NCBI GenBank assembly: GCA_964629965.1
Contig: CAZVRZ010000125.1
Coordinates: 1-15,682 of the forward strand
Source: CAZVRZ01 sp964629965
GTDB lineage: Bacteria; Chloroflexota; Anaerolineae; Anaerolineales; UBA4823
Direction of reading: 5' to 3'
Length of the DNA: 15,682 nt
Shown here: positions 15,401 through 15,682 of the stretch, piece by piece
Layout of the letters: the number at the start of each line of letters is the position of its first letter
Position numbering within the stretch: position 1 is the first letter of the stretch
Program-made: the position numbers and the translations under genes
Notes under the pieces: model-generated
Databases searched by the model: none
The model's input: only the letters and a program-made list of their open reading frames with translations
Told to the model about the DNA's origin: nothing

Positions 15401-15682
15401 CTTTATCATCCAGAATGATATTTTCAAAAACAGCCTGAGGAATCTCCTCAACGCTCGATGTCCAACTGATCCGCCCTTGAGCATCCTGTTCCTGGACACT
15501 ATACCAACGCCGCTCGACAACCTCAACCTTCACCACCTGTCCTGGGATGGGGTTGCCATTCCAATCCAAGGCCACGATCTCGGCTTCTTGTTCTTTGTTG
15601 ACCTTGCCCACATAGCTCAGCATACGTATGCCCGGATAGACCGCGCTGCGATGGATAACAACCGGCGCTCGCCCACCCACGG
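12477..15682 (-). CDS. Bacterial alpha-2-macroglobulin family protein (N-terminal part cut by window)
   Basis: The minus-strand frame is open to the window edge. The GTG at 15680 is internal, so the true start, with any signal peptide or lipobox, lies outside. About 1067 residues are visible, compared with roughly 1500-2000 in the family. Residues 1 to about 330 form beta-sandwich macroglobulin domains. A Gly/acid-rich stretch at about 338-350 (EGSGGGKGDGEEG) lies where the protease-cleaved bait region is expected, just before GVIKVRGNFLDTAYW. The TLPDNLTTWRMDARAVT block follows. The thioester motif is CIEQ, Cys583 to Gln586 (13923-13934), in YPYECIEQTISRFLP. The alpha/alpha toroid after it shows NPDGGWGWWG. 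The C-terminal receptor-like domain ends with FYFPEVYGRGAGSLFEV. Known role: cleavage of the bait springs a thioester trap that covalently holds the protease, guarding the cell envelope. The intact CxEQ suggests a working trap. The adjacent gene, pbpC, is its usual partner. Confidence 0.92.
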   Translation of the reverse strand, partial: VGGRAPVVIHRSAVYPGIRMLSYVGKVNKEQEAEIVALDWNGNPIPGQVVKVEVVERRWYSVQEQDAQGRISWTSSVEEIPQAVFENIILDDKGKASVRFTLTDGGVYRVRVTALDAAGNQGKAATFLWVAGEDYIPWRQSSNRSFDLVKDRAVYSPGDTAEILIASPFQEPVYALVSVERGRVRSFEVILLQNNSTIYKLPITVDMAPDVYVSVLLIHGADAGGAPDFRQSITQLKVNINLQTLKVEIIPDRVQASPGETVHYTIRTTDLEGKPVSAEVSLALSDLAALSLADPNSIPILNYFYYERGLAVWTSVPILFTIEDFNAELAAEVTQGLAEGSGGGKGDGEEGVIKVRGNFLDTAYWNAHVQTDQNGEAVVSVTLPDNLTTWRMDARAVTVDTRLGQAQLDIVSTKPLLVRPQTPRFFVVGDNLLLGAAVHNNTDEDLAVTASLDATGVTLLDEAAKDVSIAAHSQAYVTWSVVTPQDSTRVDLVFTAVGGSYSDASLPTLGSLEGQGIPVYKFEAPETVGTSGQLLEGGTIVEAISLPLDWDITRGELTVEIAPTLAAGMTDALNYLQHYPYECIEQTISRFLPNVITTSALKQAGLSDPELESSLAKQINTSLQRLYNWQNPDGGWGWWGLQKSDPLTTAYVLLGLVEAQDAGYVVSQDVIDRSVGFVFQQLKSIKGLTKSSLLNRQAFLLYVLTRAGETPVSQAVQLYEERQNMSLYGRAYLAHVFFTLDANDPRLQTLLSDFASAAILSATGTHWEEDAPDYYNWNTDTRTTAIVLLVLSEIDPKNQLNANAVRWLMAHRRSGYWRGTQETAWSLMALTKWMVASGELQADYEYGIAFNGERLGGGYANAETMRETYDLSVDIGELLLQDVNRLAIARSDGSGNLYYTAHLNVWLPVEQIQALDQGIQVQRSYYQFSDPETPVTAAQQGDVLVVRLTIVAPNALHYVVIDDPLPAGLETVDEELKTSSKAEIPTDFRWDMLTYDGWGWWYFEHAELRDERLVLSASYLPAGTYVYTYVVRASTPGVFRVIPPTAQEFYFPEVYGRGAGSLFEVKP

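Noticed and set aside
15678..15680. GTG at the window end as the start of the alpha-2-macroglobulin gene
   Set aside because: The visible protein begins in the middle of macroglobulin domains without a signal peptide, and roughly the first third of the family length is missing, so the frame continues outside the window.

Overview
The window looks like a piece of a bacterial chromosome, most likely from the phylum Chloroflexota (Anaerolineae-like). This placement is inference. It rests on a giant secreted beta-helix protein with Ig-like modules that ends in a short 'LRLFLPQINR' tail, a style common in that phylum as I recall it, on the moderately high GC content, and on the mix of housekeeping families. 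I see no mobile element, phage gene, CRISPR array, tRNA or rRNA. Both outermost genes are cut by the window edges.

Layout. (1) 1-2304 (+): 3' part of a PEP-utilising phosphotransferase with the architecture ATP-grasp, helical middle region, swivelling His domain. This is like rifampin phosphotransferase and short PEP-synthase homologues. (2) 2305-2465: an AT-rich spacer with a good extended -10 promoter candidate and a strong ribosome binding site for the next gene. (3) 2466-6767 (+): a 1433-residue exported surface protein. It has two diverged copies of a right-handed beta-helix module with 10 and 6 GGGMYN-type coils, then a DUF11-like domain and three cadherin/Ig-like units. (4) 6852-7706 (+): an unrecognised protein with one N-terminal membrane anchor. 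(5) 7739-9379 (+): a UPF0303/heme-degrading-domain protein directly abutting a Gfo/Idh/MocA oxidoreductase, with zero spacing. (6) 9436-9951 (+): a short nitroreductase. (7) 9977-12451 (+): a class A penicillin-binding protein of the PBP1C type. (8) 12477-15682 (-): the C-terminal two-thirds or so of a bacterial alpha-2-macroglobulin with an intact CxEQ thioester motif, convergent to pbpC with only 25 bp between the stops.

How the genes fit together. pbpC and alpha-2-macroglobulin are a known functional pair in Gram-negative bacteria: a peptidoglycan repair enzyme and a protease-trapping protein. Here they are adjacent but convergent rather than in one operon. The UPF0303 and oxidoreductase genes are almost certainly co-translated. 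The nitroreductase and pbpC follow at short spacing on the same strand, so 7739-12451 could be one transcript, although no strong internal promoter or terminator settles this. I found no clearly new defence or mobile system. The most notable items are the convergent pbpC/A2M pair, the duplicated beta-helix surface protein with its cysteine-paired caps and C-terminal tail, and the unassigned membrane-anchored protein.
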